Shown piece after piece: positions 61,497 through 64,000 of a stretch of 64,000 bases of DNA. The DNA lies in NCBI RefSeq assembly GCF_008806375.1, contig NZ_WAAT01000028.1:62307-126306 (forward strand). Reading direction: 5' to 3'. The position numbers and the translations under genes are program-made. The notes beneath the pieces were generated by a model that did not search any database, was not told the origin of the DNA, and worked only from the letters and a program-made list of their open reading frames with translations. This DNA is from Pseudotamlana haliotis (GTDB taxonomy: Bacteria > Bacteroidota > Bacteroidia > Flavobacteriales > Flavobacteriaceae). Within the stretch, counting starts at the first letter, position 1. Each line of letters starts with the position of its first letter.

Positions 61497-62225
61497 TTAT
61501 TGAAATGTAAAGTTTAAAAATACGCCTCTTGTTTTCATGCTAGCAATATTGCTAGTCCAAGGGCTGTTAGGGTCTTCATCAGGAATAAGTTCATCTGTTA
61601 TGGCAAATACACCACGAACAGAAGGTGTGAATTTGAAGTTGTACAGGTAAAAATCAATTCCGAATCCTAATTCATAAAATAAGGGTGTCGTTGCCGTTCT
61701 AAATTGTCCGCTAGAGTTATCTTCTGGGTTAGTTTCGTTACTTGATAAGTTTATTGCTGCCGAAAAACCACCAACAACAAAAGGTTTGAAGTTATTGATT
61801 CTTTTGGTAGAAACTTTAAGTAATAAGGGTACATGAATGTAAGTTGATTTAACCTCTCTAACCAAATCAGCATCGGTATAGCTCATGCCATCAAAATAGG
61901 TTTCACTATATTTTAATTCTCTAGTCGCAATATTTAATCCTGGCTCTAAACGTAGATCCATAAATTTGTTGATGCGTAAGTTTCCAATAAGCCCTACGCT
62001 AAATCCAGGGTTGCGTTTTACATAAATATCGCGTAAATCTTCGTTGTAATCAAAGTTAAAATCTAAGATGTTTATGCCTAAATAGTACCCCCAACGTAGT
62101 AAAGTATGGTCTGTAGAACCTCTACCTTGGTTGGCATCATAAACGACTTTTTCTTCGCTAAACAGTTGTGCGCTTGAGGTTTGGAAAATAAATAGAAATG
62201 CGGTTAATGCAAAAAAATGCTTCAT
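61497..62225 (-). CDS. porT: PorT-like outer-membrane protein (type IX secretion)
   Basis: A 242-residue barrel protein with signal peptide (FALTAFLFIFQTSSAQ) and the pattern of PorT: WGYYLGINILDFNFDYN, NPGFSVGLIGNLRINKFMDLRLEPGLN, STYIHVPLLLKVSTKRINNFKPFVVGG and a final FLNFTFQ. PorT is an outer-membrane component of the type IX secretion/gliding machinery. Its position 4 bases after the ubiE-type gene fits the porT neighbourhood I recall from flavobacteria. I use the ATG at 62225; the longer frame to 62300 runs into the upstream gene. Confidence 0.78.
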   Translation of the reverse strand: MKHFFALTAFLFIFQTSSAQLFSEEKVVYDANQGRGSTDHTLLRWGYYLGINILDFNFDYNEDLRDIYVKRNPGFSVGLIGNLRINKFMDLRLEPGLNIATRELKYSETYFDGMSYTDADLVREVKSTYIHVPLLLKVSTKRINNFKPFVVGGFSAAINLSSNETNPEDNSSGQFRTATTPLFYELGFGIDFYLYNFKFTPSVRGVFAITDELIPDEDPNSPWTSNIASMKTRGVFLNFTFQ

Positions 62226-62229
62226 ATGT

Positions 62230-62955
62230 TTACTTAGATGATTTGTAAATAGTTGCCACACCCAAAGTTTGTGGGAAATCTTCAACATTAATAAACCCAA
62301 TTTTTCGTAAAATATTGTTTAAGGCTTCACCATAAGGAAAAACAGAAGCTGATTCTGATAAGTATTTATAGGCGCTTTGGTCTTTTGAAAATATTTTACC
62401 TATTAAAGGCATGATATTTTTGGTGTATAAATTATAGCCTTGTTTAAACGGTGTTTTTGTTGGGACAGAGGTTTCTAAAATTACGAAGGTGCCGTTAGGC
62501 TTTAAAACCCGGTAAATTTCTTCTAAACCATTTTCCAAGGTTTCAAAATTTCTAACCCCAAAAGCTACGGTAATGGCATCAAAAGTGTCGTTTTTAAAAG
62601 GTAAATTTTCACTGTCACCTAAAACCATTTCAATTTTAGAATCGAATCCTTTCTTTTTGACTTTTTCCTTGCCTATTTCAAGCATACCGCTGCTAATATC
62701 TAGGCCAACAATTCTTGAGGCTTCAGTTTCAGCAAGGTTTATGGCTAAGTCACCGGTTCCAGTAGCGATATCCAGAATACTTTCTGGCTGGCTTTCTTTG
62801 ATGATTTTAACAACGTTTTTACGCCATTTGATATCTATTCCGAAGGAAATAACACGATTTAAGCCATCATAATCACCAGAAATATTATCAAACATTTTAG
62901 TGAGTTGTTCTTTTTTGCCTAATGCGCTGTTTTTGTATGGTTTTACCTTTGACAA
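62230..62955 (-). CDS. ubiE: Demethylmenaquinone methyltransferase (UbiE/MenG)
   Basis: A 241-residue SAM methyltransferase that performs the last step of menaquinone synthesis. Signature blocks are MFDNISGDYDGLNRVISFGID, WRKNVVKII, ILDIATGTGDLAI (SAM loop), FDAITVAFGVRNFE and PNGTFVILETSVPT, and it ends with LGVATIYKSSK. Menaquinone is the respiratory quinone of this phylum, so the menaquinone role is favoured over ubiquinone. It is the first gene of a two-gene unit with porT. Confidence 0.95.
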   Translation of the reverse strand: MSKVKPYKNSALGKKEQLTKMFDNISGDYDGLNRVISFGIDIKWRKNVVKIIKESQPESILDIATGTGDLAINLAETEASRIVGLDISSGMLEIGKEKVKKKGFDSKIEMVLGDSENLPFKNDTFDAITVAFGVRNFETLENGLEEIYRVLKPNGTFVILETSVPTKTPFKQGYNLYTKNIMPLIGKIFSKDQSAYKYLSESASVFPYGEALNNILRKIGFINVEDFPQTLGVATIYKSSK

Positions 62956-63092
62956 GTTCGTAATTTTTTGACAAATATAAACTTTTAAAGAAGCTTTACA
63001 TAATAGGTGTCTAAATAATTATATTGATTCAATTTTATGTAAGCCCCTTTAAATTATATTATATTTGTTTCACTTTTTATGATGACACAAAA

Positions 63093-64000
63093 ATGAAAAT
63101 AATAATTGCAGGAGCAGGTGAGGTAGGATTTCATTTGGCAAAATTATTGTCTTACGAATCTCAAGAGATAACTTTAATAGACCCGAATAAGAAGAGTTTA
63201 GCACACGCAGATAACCAGTTGGATATTCGTGTGGTTAAAGGAGACGCGACGTCTATCGCTATTTTAAGGGAGGCCAGGGTAGATTCATGTGATTTGTTTA
63301 TTGCCGTAACCTCTAGCGAAACTACAAACATTACCATTTGCGTTTTAGCCAAGCAACTTGGGGCTAAACGAACCATTGCTAGAATTTCTAACACCGAATT
63401 TATTAGACATAAAGATGAGGTTGGATTTACTAAATTTGGTATAGATGAACTTATTTCTCCGGAAGCATTAGCAGCTTCAGAAATCGAATTGTCGTTAAAA
63501 CAATCGTCATTCAATGAAACTTATGAGTTTGAAGAAGGTGCGCTTTCAATGGCGGGACTAACGCTATCAAGATCGGCTACTTTTGTTGGAAAAACGGTTA
63601 AGGAAGCCGCTGAGGTCTTTCCTGAAATACATTTTGTGCCTATCGCTATTCAGCGTTTTGGGACACAATATACAACGATTCCTAGAGGTGATACTGTGTT
63701 TAAACGCGGAGACACTGTTGTTTTTATTACTTCGGAAGGTGGCGCGGAAGAATTATGTAAACTTTCCGGAAAAGTTAACCGCGAGATTAAGGATGTGATG
63801 ATTCTGGGGGGGGGACAAATTGGCTTTAAAACGGCTCGTGATTTAAGTGCGAAAGGTTTTAATGTGAAGTTGCTTGAAGGCAATAGAGATCGTGCCTTTG
63901 ATATTGCTGATGTTTTGACTAAAGTTCTTGTAATCAACAGTGATGGTAGAAATGTTGATTTGTTAGACGAAGAAAATATTGCTGACATGGACGCCTTTAT
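63093..64000 (+). CDS. trkA: Trk potassium uptake regulatory protein TrkA (3' end missing)
   Basis: This gene runs off the window after 302 codons. It begins KIIIAGAGEVGFHLAKLL, an NAD-binding Rossmann loop, followed by VVKGDATSIAILREARVDSCDLFIAVTSSE (RCK-N) and a TrkA-C domain (about 140-225). A second Rossmann loop VMILGGGQIGFKTARDL opens the second repeat, so it is the two-repeat TrkA form that gates a TrkH-type K+ channel. The second loop is encoded by a run of nine G (63806-63814). The ATG at 63093 gives the canonical start. Confidence 0.93.
   Translation, partial: MKIIIAGAGEVGFHLAKLLSYESQEITLIDPNKKSLAHADNQLDIRVVKGDATSIAILREARVDSCDLFIAVTSSETTNITICVLAKQLGAKRTIARISNTEFIRHKDEVGFTKFGIDELISPEALAASEIELSLKQSSFNETYEFEEGALSMAGLTLSRSATFVGKTVKEAAEVFPEIHFVPIAIQRFGTQYTTIPRGDTVFKRGDTVVFITSEGGAEELCKLSGKVNREIKDVMILGGGQIGFKTARDLSAKGFNVKLLEGNRDRAFDIADVLTKVLVINSDGRNVDLLDEENIADMDAF

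Overview
The window reads as chromosome from a member of the Flavobacteriaceae (Bacteroidota). The base composition is AT-rich. Promoters resemble the Bacteroidota TTTG / TAnnTTTG type. The principal sigma factor is the short Bacteroidota form of 287 residues. Lineage markers include a PorT-like barrel of the type IX secretion system, a TamL-type assembly lipoprotein, a HYC_CC_PP protein and a DarA/DarB dialkylresorcinol (flexirubin-type) gene set. I saw no rRNA, tRNA, CRISPR array, integrase or transposase. The first gene (zinc/cadmium ATPase) and the last (trkA) are cut by the window edges.

Layout. (1) 1-12.4 kb: a heavy-metal, mainly copper, efflux island. It holds a P1B-2 ATPase, a HYC_CC_PP protein, a CusA-type RND pump, a TolC-type channel, a CopA-type ATPase, a DUF305 membrane protein, a CusB-type adaptor and a metal-binding lipoprotein; a hairpin terminator ends it. 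(2) 12.4-16.7 kb: an accessory stretch. About 1.2 kb without genes carries strong inverted repeats. A compact cassette of small genes follows (DUF6943-like; two small membrane proteins; DUF5675 with an L,D-transpeptidase-like His/Cys motif; a 251-residue protein; a divergent small HTH-like gene). Then come about 0.7 kb of degenerate hairpin repeats. (3) 16.7-24.7 kb: single genes for a DUF2130 protein, an EEP-fold nuclease, a DUF502-like membrane protein, two zinc metallopeptidases, a halogenase-like flavoprotein and a WG-repeat protein.

(4) 24.9-41.7 kb: 23 same-strand genes with gaps of at most about 25 bases or short overlaps, very probably one transcript. They form a type II polyketide/fatty-acid-like pathway of the flexirubin family: two acyl carrier proteins, KS III DarB, the flavodoxin-like aromatase DarA, two complete ketosynthases, a chain-length-factor-like protein, a KS fragment, three hotdog proteins, a methyltransferase, an LpxL-like acyltransferase, a BtrH-like protein, a thioesterase, an ABC exporter, a deacetylase, LolA, a lipoprotein and a barrel. 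I find no aromatic ammonia-lyase, aryl-CoA ligase or MMPL exporter in it. The three hotdog proteins appear to have complementary halves of one active site.

(5) 41.7-64 kb: mostly housekeeping genes (rpe, rpoD, pnp, rpsO, accD, fbaA, tamL, trmH-like, porT-like, ubiE/menE-type methyltransferase, trkA). Among them are a BLUF photoreceptor, a processive-type glycosyltransferase, a STAS-like/regulator gene pair, and an SbtA bicarbonate transporter unit facing a LysR regulator.

The best candidates for undescribed biology are the small-gene cassette at 13.6-16.0 kb with its repeat-rich flanks, and the wiring of the resorcinol/polyene operon (split dehydratases, missing starter genes, BtrH-like transferase). 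All functional statements come from reading motifs by eye; no database search was run.
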